Positions 8,100 to 15,615 of a stretch of DNA of 27,398 nucleotides are shown one piece after another. The position numbers were made by a program, and so were the translations under genes. The notes under the pieces were generated by a model. That model made no database searches, had not been told where the DNA came from, and was given only the letters and a program-made list of their open reading frames with translations. Position 1 is the stretch's first letter. Every line of letters begins with the position of its first letter. Origin of the DNA: DASSWG01 sp035705295 (GTDB lineage Bacteria > Bacteroidota > Bacteroidia > Flavobacteriales > Flavobacteriaceae); NCBI GenBank assembly GCA_035705295.1, contig DASSWG010000055.1:1-27398 (forward strand), read 5' to 3'.

Positions 8100-8125
8100 C
8101 TAGGTGGAACAAAATACCAAAACCT

Positions 8126-8335
8126 ATGAACGTCGAAATTTTCAAAACCAATGTCACCGATCAAAACCTCGCCAATCTTTTGATCGTTTATCTGCAAAAA
8201 AACATTCCAGATTGTTTGATCAATTTCGATTTGGAAGATAAGGACAATGTTTTGCGAATTAGTGGAAACAGGGAAGTTTCCGGATTGGTGATCAGTGTTT
8301 TGAGAGAAAACGGGATCGATTGTAAACTGCTTTGA
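8126..8335 (+). CDS. Small HMA-fold-like protein without CxxC
   Basis: A 69-residue protein. Predicted order is strand (VEIFKTNV), helix (residues 12-26), two strands (CLINFDLED and NVLRISG), helix (51-64), strand (DCKLL): the beta-alpha-beta-beta-alpha-beta pattern of heavy-metal-associated (HMA)/ferredoxin-like domains. The CxxC metal motif expected after strand 1 is absent; the two cysteines (about residues 30 and 67) are far apart in sequence. It lies 57 nt after the RND pump and 22 nt before the ABM-domain gene, all on one strand, so it is probably co-transcribed. Function unknown; a copper-chaperone assignment is not supported. The fold call is a by-eye inference. Confidence 0.75.
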   Translation: MNVEIFKTNVTDQNLANLLIVYLQKNIPDCLINFDLEDKDNVLRISGNREVSGLVISVLRENGIDCKLL

Positions 8336-8357
8336 TAGTGGATTAAATTAAAAAAAC

Positions 8358-8666
8358 ATGATTTCAAATACCCCAGAACCACCTTATTTCGCAGTAATTT
8401 TCACTTCAACAAAAGCGGAGAAAACAAAAGGGTATAGTGAAATGGCGGGTAAAATGTTTGAATTGGCGGCGCAACAACCTGGTTATTTGGGGGTGGAATC
8501 GGCAAATGGCATCACCATTTCCTATTGGAAAAGTTTGGAGGCCATCCAAAAATGGAAAGAAAATGCCGAACATCTCGAGGCACAAAAGAAAGGCCGCACC
8601 GAGTGGTATTCTACTTTTAAAGTTCGGATAGCCAAAGTGGAACGGGATTATGGGTTTGAAAAATAG
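8358..8666 (+). CDS. Antibiotic biosynthesis monooxygenase (ABM) domain protein
   Basis: A 102-residue dimeric alpha/beta-barrel (ABM) family protein, cytosolic, with no signal peptide. Visible signature: YFAVIFTS strand, an amphipathic helix (about 25-36), QPGYLGVESA (about 40-50), a TISYWKSLEAIQKW segment (about 54-68) and a C-terminal strand (YSTFKVRIAKVER). In family members the Trp before the helix (here YW in ISYWKS) lines the active-site pocket. Families of this fold include quinone/polyketide-oxidising monooxygenases and IsdG-like haem degraders; which applies here cannot be told. It is the last gene of the efflux operon, 22 nt after the HMA-like gene. A link between the pump's substrate and this enzyme is possible. 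Confidence 0.88.
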   Translation: MISNTPEPPYFAVIFTSTKAEKTKGYSEMAGKMFELAAQQPGYLGVESANGITISYWKSLEAIQKWKENAEHLEAQKKGRTEWYSTFKVRIAKVERDYGFEK

Positions 8667-8815
8667 AAAATTCCGCCTGCTTTATTTTCGTCTCCCCAAA
8701 TTCTGAAATCAAAAAAAAATTTTGGGATAAATAGCGTCCTAAACATTTTGCTTTTTTGTCAAAAAGCCAAATTGTTACTGCAGTTAGAAAGAGTTTTGTC
8801 AAGAGGGGTTTGTTT

Positions 8816-8846
8816 TTTTTGGCCCCGAAGATTCGGGGGCCAAAAA
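8816..8846. repeat. GC-rich inverted repeat flanked by T8 and A-rich tracts
   Basis: GGCCCC (8821-8826) pairs with GGGGCC (8836-8841), extended by inner GAA/TTC pairing with one bulged G, and outward by TTTTT (8816-8820) with AAAAA (8842-8846). Because As, not Ts, follow the stem on either strand, it is not a canonical intrinsic terminator, although it lies between two operons. Confidence 0.65.
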
Positions 8847-8909
8847 GAAAAAAGTTGATAAAAATTCGAATGTTCGTTTGAATTGAGAAATTTGTTTAGG
8901 ACAGGATTA

Positions 8910-8941
8910 TTTGGGAATGCTTAAAAAACTTGATATGTTTG
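8910..8941 (+). promoter_or_regulatory. Promoter of the lipoprotein pair
   Basis: TTTG (8910-8913), 20-bp spacer, TATGTTTG (8934-8941): a full match to the Bacteroidetes TTTG/TAnnTTTG consensus. Transcription would start near 8948, about 19 nt before the ATG at 8967. Confidence 0.7.
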
Positions 8942-8966
8942 TCATGTTAATCAAAAATAATTTATT

Positions 8967-10559
8967 ATGACCTTTTCTAATTACTTTAAAAATCATTTAT
9001 GCAAATCGTCGTTTTTATTAATGGTATGCGTTTTTTTATTTTCGAGTTGTGAGCCTGAAAACTTCCAACCATCAACAAACCAAGAGAAAGCCAATCAAGA
9101 TTATCAAACTTATAGCAGGGAAGCCTCCGAACTCGACCATTATTATTTGAAGAAAAAATTTGCTTTGGCATTGCACCAAGCAATGATTCAGAATGTAGCA
9201 CTTCGTGAATTTCTAAAAAATGAAGCCTTGAAGAAATTTGATGGAGATTATGATATCCTCTATAATTATGTGAAAAACAAAAATGTCGACGGCAGTACCT
9301 TTAGGGAATTGTTGCTCCCATTTTTTGAAAATAAAGGAGAACTAAACGAAATAGAAAATACGATTGAAGCCTTAACTATTTTCATTCCTTCATTGCCACA
9401 AGGCTCCTTTTCTGCGGAAATTTGGAATACGTCCGAAGAAGTTCCTCTGGTGGCCATTAAATTGCTTAATAATGAAAAAACCCCAATTATAAACAGCCAA
9501 GGACAAAGTTATTTGTTTGATGACAATGTTATTCCAAGCTTTCCTGTGATTGTCATAAAAGAATGTGAGCGGATAACTGTACCAGGCTTTTCCGGGTATG
9601 ATTCAAACAATAATCGGGAATACGTTTCCGAAAATGGGTTTAGATTTAAATTCAGTAACCCCGCTTTTGATTTTATAAACGTTATTGAAATTACTGACGG
9701 CACGCCCCAAGATCTTATAGATGCTTGGGAAGTAAATGGAAAGCACCAAAATATAGGTTGGCAACGTGATTACCTCTACTATACAATCAGTCAGGCCAAT
9801 TCCACTGGCCCCTATATTAACACTTATAGTGAATATCTTAAAGATTTTAGGCTTGAAGGACCTCCTTTAAGTGCATTGAACAATATCGCCCAAAATTCGT
9901 CGGTCAATAGTAATTTGTCCGATCCCACATTAAACTTTGTTGAATTTGAATTTACAGATGATCGTATATCCCAAGGCAGTTTTTGGACAGATGGGGATTT
10001 TGAATTCAATGTATATTTGGAATATGATGTAAATCAACCACCACTTGAAAAAGCTTTTTTTGCCAACCCAGAAGATTTGTTCAATCTTCAATACGACACT
10101 GTGGAATTCGGGCCATTTTATCTTTATTTTGTGGTTGATATAGAAACAAGAACTCTTCCCGTTAATTTGCCAATGCTGCCTTGGAGGCTAAACGATTACA
10201 GTAATGAATGGAAATTGACTTTCGAGGAGCAGGATTTGAATGTAGTTGTAAAAACAGAGGAATCCTATCAATCCACCTTTAATGCCAACTTTAATTTTAG
10301 TGTGGAAGTTAAAAAGGTCGGGGCTGAGTTTGGCGCAAGTGCCGAACAAACGCACACCTCGAGCATTACCCGTGAATATACTGAGGAATCAGATGATTTA
10401 GAAAGTGCAAAAGTCCATTTTGGGGACAATGTCATCATAGATGAGGGGAGTACCCAGTTTTCATTCTTTTGGATACATTTTGACTATACATATTATGAAT
10501 TAAGAAGATATTCTACCGGAAAGTGTTCCTTTTCATTGACACCTTTGGAAGTTCAATAA
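8967..10559 (+). CDS. Large surface-type lipoprotein of unknown function
   Basis: A 530-residue protein not recognised as a named family. A lipoprotein signal ends with FSSC (acylated Cys28). Residues 45-190 are a helical then strand-rich part (ALREFLKNEALKKFDGDYDILY, broken here: helix about 66-105; then IPSLPQGSFSAEIWN and PLVAIK at 140-165) that resembles a module I recall at the N-terminus of other Bacteroidetes lipoproteins. Residues 230-300 include a WQRDYLYY segment; 320-400 are beta-rich. Residues 425-475 show alternating Ser/Thr-rich strands around VGAEFGASAE, reminiscent of the amphipathic beta-hairpins of aerolysin/ETX-MTX2-like proteins; this is a weak inference. The gene is AT-richer with different codon preference from its neighbours. 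It is co-transcribed with the next gene (16-nt gap). Confidence 0.8.
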   Translation: MTFSNYFKNHLCKSSFLLMVCVFLFSSCEPENFQPSTNQEKANQDYQTYSREASELDHYYLKKKFALALHQAMIQNVALREFLKNEALKKFDGDYDILYNYVKNKNVDGSTFRELLLPFFENKGELNEIENTIEALTIFIPSLPQGSFSAEIWNTSEEVPLVAIKLLNNEKTPIINSQGQSYLFDDNVIPSFPVIVIKECERITVPGFSGYDSNNNREYVSENGFRFKFSNPAFDFINVIEITDGTPQDLIDAWEVNGKHQNIGWQRDYLYYTISQANSTGPYINTYSEYLKDFRLEGPPLSALNNIAQNSSVNSNLSDPTLNFVEFEFTDDRISQGSFWTDGDFEFNVYLEYDVNQPPLEKAFFANPEDLFNLQYDTVEFGPFYLYFVVDIETRTLPVNLPMLPWRLNDYSNEWKLTFEEQDLNVVVKTEESYQSTFNANFNFSVEVKKVGAEFGASAEQTHTSSITREYTEESDDLESAKVHFGDNVIIDEGSTQFSFFWIHFDYTYYELRRYSTGKCSFSLTPLEVQ

Positions 10560-10575
10560 TTTTAAGGCTTTTACG

Positions 10576-11151
10576 ATGATGAAAAAGATAGTGTATCTAT
10601 TTATTCTAATGAGCTTGGTTTCCTGTGATAAAGAAGATCCCGTCCAAAATAGTGTCACGGAAGAAGAATTCTATGAACTTGTTGAGGGTTACTATGATCT
10701 GCGTGTGGCTGTTATCGATACGCCCATTGATCTTAACCATGATGGGGTGGCCCATACCAATCTATATGAGGAAGTAGTCTATTGTGGTGGTTTTTCGCTC
10801 GATTTGAACTCATACTCGTGTAATTTTCAACATAAATCAAGTTATTCACAAGTTAGTCTTGACATTCCCACTTCCGAATATGTTGGTCCGGATGCGGGAA
10901 CCAATACTTGTTTACGTGACACAGGTTTATTTTATGACTTTAAAGTAAACGTCGAAAACCGGGAGGTGATGTTGGTCCAGTGTGACTACTGTGATGAGTT
11001 TGCGGCCGGGTTTCAAGCGGAAATTTTAGACCTCGATTGGCAAAACGACAGGGCATATTTTACGCTCAATAAAAGGTTCCTCACTTCATCTGGCGAAAAA
11101 AAGTGGGTCACGCTTTATCTGGAATATGAAAAAGTTCTAGAGGACATATAA
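10576..11151 (+). CDS. Small Cys-rich lipoprotein with a DLNHDG loop
   Basis: A 191-residue lipoprotein: signal peptide with lipobox LVSC (Cys17), then a mature part rich in beta-strands. IDLNHDGVAHTNLYEEV (residues 51-67) contains D-x-N-x-D-G, a calcium-loop-like motif common in small Bacteroidetes lipoproteins of the DLNxDG...C type, but unproven as a metal site. Five further cysteines (70, 82, 112, 136, 139, the last two as CDYC) suggest disulfides after export. ATG at 10576 and 10579 are both possible starts. The 16-nt gap from the larger lipoprotein and the strong terminator afterwards define a two-gene unit. No function can be assigned; partnership with the upstream protein is inferred from the operon only. 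Confidence 0.78.
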   Translation: MMKKIVYLFILMSLVSCDKEDPVQNSVTEEEFYELVEGYYDLRVAVIDTPIDLNHDGVAHTNLYEEVVYCGGFSLDLNSYSCNFQHKSSYSQVSLDIPTSEYVGPDAGTNTCLRDTGLFYDFKVNVENREVMLVQCDYCDEFAAGFQAEILDLDWQNDRAYFTLNKRFLTSSGEKKWVTLYLEYEKVLEDI

Positions 11152-11176
11152 ATCCATTAAAGATTCATAAATAAAC

Positions 11177-11217
11177 AAACCTCACAAGTTTTCAGGACCT
11201 GTGGGGTTTATTTTTTT
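11177..11217 (+). terminator. Intrinsic terminator after the lipoprotein pair (AAACCT hairpin family, copy 3)
   Basis: AAACCTCACAAGT (11177-11189) pairs with ACCTGTGGGGTTT (11197-11209), with one T-G wobble and one A-C mismatch, followed by ATTTTTTT (11210-11217). It starts 26 nt after the stop. It is a member of the same hairpin family as 482-514 and 8069-8099, here combined with a T-run. Confidence 0.8.
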
Positions 11218-11285
11218 ATAGGCTATGGTGGAATAAAATTCTTATCTTTTAAACCGCTTTCCATCAATATGCAGGATTATCTTCT

Positions 11286-11293
11286 TATTTTTG
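11286..11293 (+). promoter_or_regulatory. -7 box of the aspS promoter
   Basis: TATTTTTG matches TAnnTTTG and lies 25 nt before the aspS ATG. The expected -33 TTTG is weak (TTTCC near 11258). Confidence 0.5.
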
Positions 11294-11318
11294 CACCTCA
11301 AATTCGGAAAGACAAACC

Positions 11319-13076
11319 ATGTACAGAACGCACACCAATGGCGAATTAAGGGCATCGCACATCGATCAAGAAGTTACCCTTTCGGGATGGGCGCAAAAAA
11401 TCCGCGACAAAGGTTTTATGATCTGGGTCGATTTGCGCGATCGTTACGGAATTACGCAACTCATTTTTGATGAAGAACGCACCCCAAAAGAGGTGATGGA
11501 AAATGCCAAAACCCTTGGTCGCGAGTATGTGCTGCAAGTGAAAGGGACCGTCATCGAACGCGAATCAAAAAACAAAAACATTCCCACCGGGGAAATTGAA
11601 ATTTTGGTTTCCGAATTGAAAATTTTGAACGAGTCCATTACGCCACCATTCACCATTGAAAACAAAACCGATGGAGGGGAAGACCTACGGATGAAATACC
11701 GGTATTTGGACATTCGCCGCAATCCGGTGAAAGAAAAACTCGTTTTTCGGCATAAAATAGGAATGGAAGTCCGAAAATACCTTTCCGAAGCGGGTTTTAT
11801 CGAGGTGGAAACGCCCTATTTGATCAAATCCACCCCAGAGGGAGCGCGCGATTTTGTGGTCCCCAGCCGAATGAACGAAGGCCAGTTTTACGCACTTCCG
11901 CAATCGCCGCAAACCTTCAAACAATTGTTGATGATTGGCGGAATGGATAAATATTTTCAAATCGTGAAATGTTTCCGAGACGAAGATTTGCGCGCCGACC
12001 GCCAACCGGAATTCACCCAAATTGACTGCGAAATGGCGTTCGTGGATCAAGAAGACGTGTTGGAAACTTTTGAAGGTTTGACCCGGTATTTGTTGAAAGA
12101 AATCAACGGGGTAAAAATTGAAAAATTTCCACGTTTGACCTATGATGAAGCTATGAAACGCTACGGCAGCGACAAGCCTGATATTCGTTTCGGGATGGAA
12201 TTTGGCGAATTGAACGAAGTTGCCCAACACAAAGATTTCAAAATTTTCAACGAGGCTGAATTGGTGGTGGGAATTGCCGTGCCCGGTGGTGCAAGTTATA
12301 CCCGAAAAGAAATCGATAAATTGATCGATTGGGTGAAACGCCCACAAATTGGAGCCTTGGGTATGGTTTACGTAAAATATAACGAAGACGGAAGCTTCAA
12401 ATCTTCGGTCGATAAATTTTACGACGCAAACGATTTGGCGAAATGGGCTGAAAAAACCGGGGCCAAACCCGGTGATCTCATTTGTGTGCTTTCCGGCGAA
12501 GCCCGTAAAACACGAACCCAGCTAAGTGCGTTGCGTTTGGAACTTGCCGAACGCCTCGGTTTGCGGAAACCCAACGAATTTGCGCCTTTGTGGGTCACCG
12601 ATTTCCCGTTGTTGGAATGGGACGAGGACACAAAACGTTTCCACGCGATGCACCATCCGTTCACCGCACCAAAACCAGGGCAAATGGATTTGTTGATCAC
12701 CGAACCGGCAGCGGTCAAAGCAAATGCTTATGATTTGGTGCTGAACGGGAACGAAATTGGCGGCGGATCCATTCGGATACACGACAAAAAAATGCAAGCA
12801 AAAATGTTTGAATTCCTCGGTTTTTCCGAAGAAGAAGCCAAAGCCCAATTCGGGTTTTTGATGGACGCATTTCAATACGGTGCGCCACCGCATGGCGGAA
12901 TTGCTTTTGGTTTGGATCGCTTGGTCGCCATTTTGGGCGGCGAGGAAACCATCCGCGATTTTATCGCGTTCCCCAAAAACAACGCAGGTCGTGATGTGAT
13001 GATCGACGCGCCCGCAAAAATCGATGACGCCCAACTGAAAGAATTGCACCTTCGGGTGGAGCTTCCGAAGGAATAA
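11319..13076 (+). CDS. aspS: Aspartyl-tRNA synthetase
   Basis: A 585-residue class II aminoacyl-tRNA synthetase charging tRNA-Asp in the cytosol. The N-terminal OB-fold anticodon-binding domain (about 1-105) contains LSGWAQKIRDKG and a WVDLRDRYG strand. The catalytic domain holds class II motif 2 (FRDEDLRADRQPEFTQ, with Arg220), and motif 3 near the C-terminus (GIAFGLDR, Arg534). The bacterial GAD insertion domain lies between (about 285-410). Length is as expected for bacterial AspRS. The position equivalent to E. coli Leu30, from memory linked to tRNA-Asp versus tRNA-Asn discrimination, is Lys31, so discrimination type is not decidable here. It is transcribed from its own promoter; the ClC gene follows after 74 nt on the same strand. 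Confidence 0.97.
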   Translation: MYRTHTNGELRASHIDQEVTLSGWAQKIRDKGFMIWVDLRDRYGITQLIFDEERTPKEVMENAKTLGREYVLQVKGTVIERESKNKNIPTGEIEILVSELKILNESITPPFTIENKTDGGEDLRMKYRYLDIRRNPVKEKLVFRHKIGMEVRKYLSEAGFIEVETPYLIKSTPEGARDFVVPSRMNEGQFYALPQSPQTFKQLLMIGGMDKYFQIVKCFRDEDLRADRQPEFTQIDCEMAFVDQEDVLETFEGLTRYLLKEINGVKIEKFPRLTYDEAMKRYGSDKPDIRFGMEFGELNEVAQHKDFKIFNEAELVVGIAVPGGASYTRKEIDKLIDWVKRPQIGALGMVYVKYNEDGSFKSSVDKFYDANDLAKWAEKTGAKPGDLICVLSGEARKTRTQLSALRLELAERLGLRKPNEFAPLWVTDFPLLEWDEDTKRFHAMHHPFTAPKPGQMDLLITEPAAVKANAYDLVLNGNEIGGGSIRIHDKKMQAKMFEFLGFSEEEAKAQFGFLMDAFQYGAPPHGGIAFGLDRLVAILGGEETIRDFIAFPKNNAGRDVMIDAPAKIDDAQLKELHLRVELPKE

Positions 13077-13150
13077 GTTGGTTTTTTCAAATCAAATTTC
13101 GGATTTTTGAACGTTTTTCATCGTTGTGTATGTAACCCCTTGTTTGTTCA

Positions 13151-14923
13151 ATGAACCGAAAAAAATCATATTTCACGCGCTTTTTGGTATGGAGGTACAA
13201 ACATATTTCCTCCAAAAATTTTATTTATATCTTGAGCGTGGTTGTGGGGTTGTTGGCCGGTTTGGCCTCGGTGGCGTTGAAAAACCTCACCCATTTTATT
13301 TTACAAGCTTTTGAAACCGGGGCGTTTCAATCTTATCACGGATATTTTTATTTCATTTTTCCCTTTGTCGGTTTATTGTTGGTGCTGTTGGTCAAAAAAT
13401 ATTTTTTACGATCGGAGGTGGACCACGGAATTCCCATGGCCTTGTATTCCATTTCGCAAAAAGGCGGGAAAATGAACCGGAAAAACATGATCAGTTCGCT
13501 GTTTACGGCGCCATTGACGGTCGGGTTTGGGGGCTCGGTAGGTTTGGAAGGTCCTTCGGTGGCTACGGGGGCGTCATTGGGCGCCAACTTGGCCGAATTG
13601 TTCCACCTGAACCCGCAAACCCGAAAATTGCTGTTGGTTTGTGCCGCGGCCGGTTCTTTGTCGGCTATTTTCAAAGCGCCGATCGCCGCTATTTTGTTCG
13701 CCATCGAAGTGTTCAGTTTGGACCTTACGCTCGCTTCGATGTTGCCGTTGTTATTGGCATCCATTTCGGCGGTGGTGACCCGCATTTTTTTTATTGGCGA
13801 ACAATATATTGTCGAGTTTTTCAACACGGGCGATTTCGAAATGGGCGATATTTTATACTATGCATTGTTGGGCGTGCTCACCGCTATGATTTCCATCTAT
13901 TTCACCAAAACCTATTTTGTAGCACAACATTCTTTCTCGAAAATAAAAAATGACTATTTGAAAATTACCGTTGCCGGGGTGATTTTGGGCGTGTTGATTT
14001 TTATGATTCCTCCACTTTATGGGGAAGGTTTCCGGTTTATGAACAACTTGGTTTTTCAGAATTACAACACCGCGTTCCAAGGTTTTTTATATCCCGAATG
14101 GATTTCCAATCCGTGGATTATTATTGCTTTGTTGGCGGGCTTGGTGTTGTTGAAACCCATCGCCACTTCAACGACCTTGCACGGCGGTGGCGTGGGCGGA
14201 ATTTTTGCCCCAACGCTTTTTTTGGGCGCGGTTTGCGGAAATTTGTTCGTGCATATTTTCGGTAGGTTGGGCATCAATTTGCCCACGGGCGATTATACGT
14301 TGATCGGCATGGCCGGACTTTTGGCCGGGGTTTTGCAAGCGCCTTTGACCGCCATTTTCCTCATCGCCGAAACCACCGGCGGATATGAACTTTTTATTCC
14401 GTTGATGATCACGGTTTCCATTTCTTTTTTGATCACCAAAAACAGTTTGCGCTATACCGTTTACACCAAAGAATTGGTCGAAAAAAACGAATTGGTTACC
14501 CACGACAAGGATCATGCGGTCTTGATGTTGCTGCAATTGGAACGTATTGTGGAGCACAATTTTGTGGTCTTGCGGCCTGAAATGACCTTGAAACAAATGC
14601 TGCACCAAGCCGTGGTGAAATCCAAACGAAATTTGTTTCCTGTCGTCAATGAAAAACAAGAGTTGATCGGGGTGATCACCTTGGACGACATTCGCGAAAT
14701 TATGTTCGATCCTGCTTTGCAAGATTCGGTGCTGGTGGAATTTTTGATGCACGATCCACCGGATTTCATCAATTTTGAAGAAGACAAAATGCAACGCATT
14801 ATGAACAAATTTCAAAATACAGGTGCGTGGAATTTGCCGGTCATCAAAAATGGAAAATATTACGGCTTCGTTTCCAAATCGAAAATATTGACTGCCTACC
14901 GCCAAAAGTTGCGGAGTTATTGA
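13151..14923 (+). CDS. ClC-type chloride channel/transporter with CBS domain pair
   Basis: A 590-residue integral membrane protein. The ClC signature regions are present: VDHGIP (90-95, in place of GSGIP), GLEGP with the gating Glu133 (131-135), and GGIFAP (349-354). About ten hydrophobic helices span residues 25-430. The C-terminal 150 residues (about 460-585) form two cytosolic CBS motifs (e.g. LFPVVNEKQELIGVITLDD and NLPVIKNGKYYGFVSKSKI, read in pieces) that typically bind nucleotides. At the site of E. coli ClC Glu203 (the internal proton glutamate) this protein appears to have Val187, next to Glu186, so the transport mode (channel, proton or other coupling) is open. The start gives MNRKKSYFTR after a 74-nt gap from aspS. 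Confidence 0.92.
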   Translation: MNRKKSYFTRFLVWRYKHISSKNFIYILSVVVGLLAGLASVALKNLTHFILQAFETGAFQSYHGYFYFIFPFVGLLLVLLVKKYFLRSEVDHGIPMALYSISQKGGKMNRKNMISSLFTAPLTVGFGGSVGLEGPSVATGASLGANLAELFHLNPQTRKLLLVCAAAGSLSAIFKAPIAAILFAIEVFSLDLTLASMLPLLLASISAVVTRIFFIGEQYIVEFFNTGDFEMGDILYYALLGVLTAMISIYFTKTYFVAQHSFSKIKNDYLKITVAGVILGVLIFMIPPLYGEGFRFMNNLVFQNYNTAFQGFLYPEWISNPWIIIALLAGLVLLKPIATSTTLHGGGVGGIFAPTLFLGAVCGNLFVHIFGRLGINLPTGDYTLIGMAGLLAGVLQAPLTAIFLIAETTGGYELFIPLMITVSISFLITKNSLRYTVYTKELVEKNELVTHDKDHAVLMLLQLERIVEHNFVVLRPEMTLKQMLHQAVVKSKRNLFPVVNEKQELIGVITLDDIREIMFDPALQDSVLVEFLMHDPPDFINFEEDKMQRIMNKFQNTGAWNLPVIKNGKYYGFVSKSKILTAYRQKLRSY

Positions 14924-15012
14924 TTTATAGATTGCCCCGAATTTTATACCTTGCAATTGTTGTCAGGTACGGTATTTGCGTTTTTTTTAAACTCAAAAAT
15001 TAATTTCATAAA

Positions 15013-15279
15013 ATGAAAAAAACAAGCACAAAAAAATTGCTGAATTGGCTTTGTGCATTTTTGTTGTTGGCAATCCTTGCTGGGATCGGCACCGGGTTTT
15101 ATTTTCGGCTGAACGATCAAATTGCCTTGGGCGACAAATTTATTGGTGGCAGCGTTTTACTGTTCACTTTTGTGTTGATGCCCATTTTTTTGGTGCACCG
15201 GTGGCGTGGAAAACGATTACAGGATTACACGCTGACCAAAGAAAACATGCAGCGTATGCGCGATAAAGGAATCGACTGA
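15013..15279 (+). CDS. Small two-helix membrane protein, conserved hypothetical
   Basis: An 88-residue protein with two hydrophobic helices (about 9-31 and 42-62) and a short basic-to-acidic tail (RWRGKRLQDY then ENMQRMRDKGID). It is similar to small uncharacterised membrane proteins of Flavobacteriaceae, as far as I recall; no function known. ATG at 15013 follows an A/T-rich leader, and a degenerate promoter (TTG 14951-14953, 19 bp, TATTTG 14973-14978) may drive it. It is followed 106 nt later by the cold-shock gene, which has its own promoter. Confidence 0.75.
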   Translation: MKKTSTKKLLNWLCAFLLLAILAGIGTGFYFRLNDQIALGDKFIGGSVLLFTFVLMPIFLVHRWRGKRLQDYTLTKENMQRMRDKGID

Positions 15280-15348
15280 AAACAGCTTGTTTCCAAATTT
15301 TTTCAAAGAAATAATACGTTCCAAACATGTTTTTTACATTTTTATATG

Positions 15349-15356
15349 TAAGTTTG
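15349..15356 (+). promoter_or_regulatory. -7 box of the cold-shock gene promoter
   Basis: TAAGTTTG matches TAnnTTTG, 29 nt before the ATG at 15386. No clear -33 TTTG is present at the expected distance. Confidence 0.5.
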
Positions 15357-15385
15357 TTACAGTATTAATATTTATAAACATTACA

Positions 15386-15583
15386 ATGGAAGGTACAGTT
15401 AAATTTTTCAATGAATCCAAAGGTTATGGGTTCATCACCAACGATGAGACAGGAAAAGATATTTTTGTCCACGTCACAGGTCTTAACGGCGAAGCTTTGA
15501 ACGAAGGCGACAAAGTGGAATACGTCGAAGAAGAAGGAAGAAAAGGATTGACAGCGGCCCAAGTGCGCGTCATCCACGAATAA
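15386..15583 (+). CDS. Cold-shock domain protein (CspA family)
   Basis: A 65-residue single cold-shock domain, an RNA/ssDNA-binding OB-fold that melts RNA structure. RNP1 is KGYGFI (residues 12-17) and RNP2 is DIFVHV (about 26-31); the N-terminal MEGTVKFF and C-terminal AAQVRVI strands are typical. The frame is open from 15287, but the ATG at 15386 yields the standard family N-terminus and lies downstream of a promoter-like TAAGTTTG. A strong hairpin plus T-run follows at 15616-15641. Whether it is cold-induced or constitutive cannot be judged; the leader is short (roughly 25 nt), unlike the long cold-responsive leader of E. coli cspA. Confidence 0.95.
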   Translation: MEGTVKFFNESKGYGFITNDETGKDIFVHVTGLNGEALNEGDKVEYVEEEGRKGLTAAQVRVIHE

Positions 15584-15615
15584 TATATTTTTATTATTTC
15601 AGTATTTCGGAAAAT

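Larger units (their letters stand above)
8667..8966. other. 300-nt intergenic region with GC-rich hairpin and promoter
   Basis: No gene is visible. The region contains poly-A/T tracts, a GC-rich hairpin (8816-8846) and the promoter of the lipoprotein pair (8910-8941). It separates the efflux operon from an AT-richer cassette. Confidence 0.6.

Noticed and set aside
11685..12347. 220-codon minus-strand frame inside aspS
   Set aside because: Phe/His-rich antisense shadow of the AspRS catalytic domain.
13126..13314. Plus-strand frame overlapping the ClC start
   Set aside because: Out of frame with the ClC gene, no family features, and begins before the well-supported ATG at 13151.
14168..14956. 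262-codon minus-strand frame over the ClC gene
   Set aside because: Antisense shadow; Gln/His/Phe-rich translation without motifs, while the plus strand encodes clear ClC and CBS motifs.
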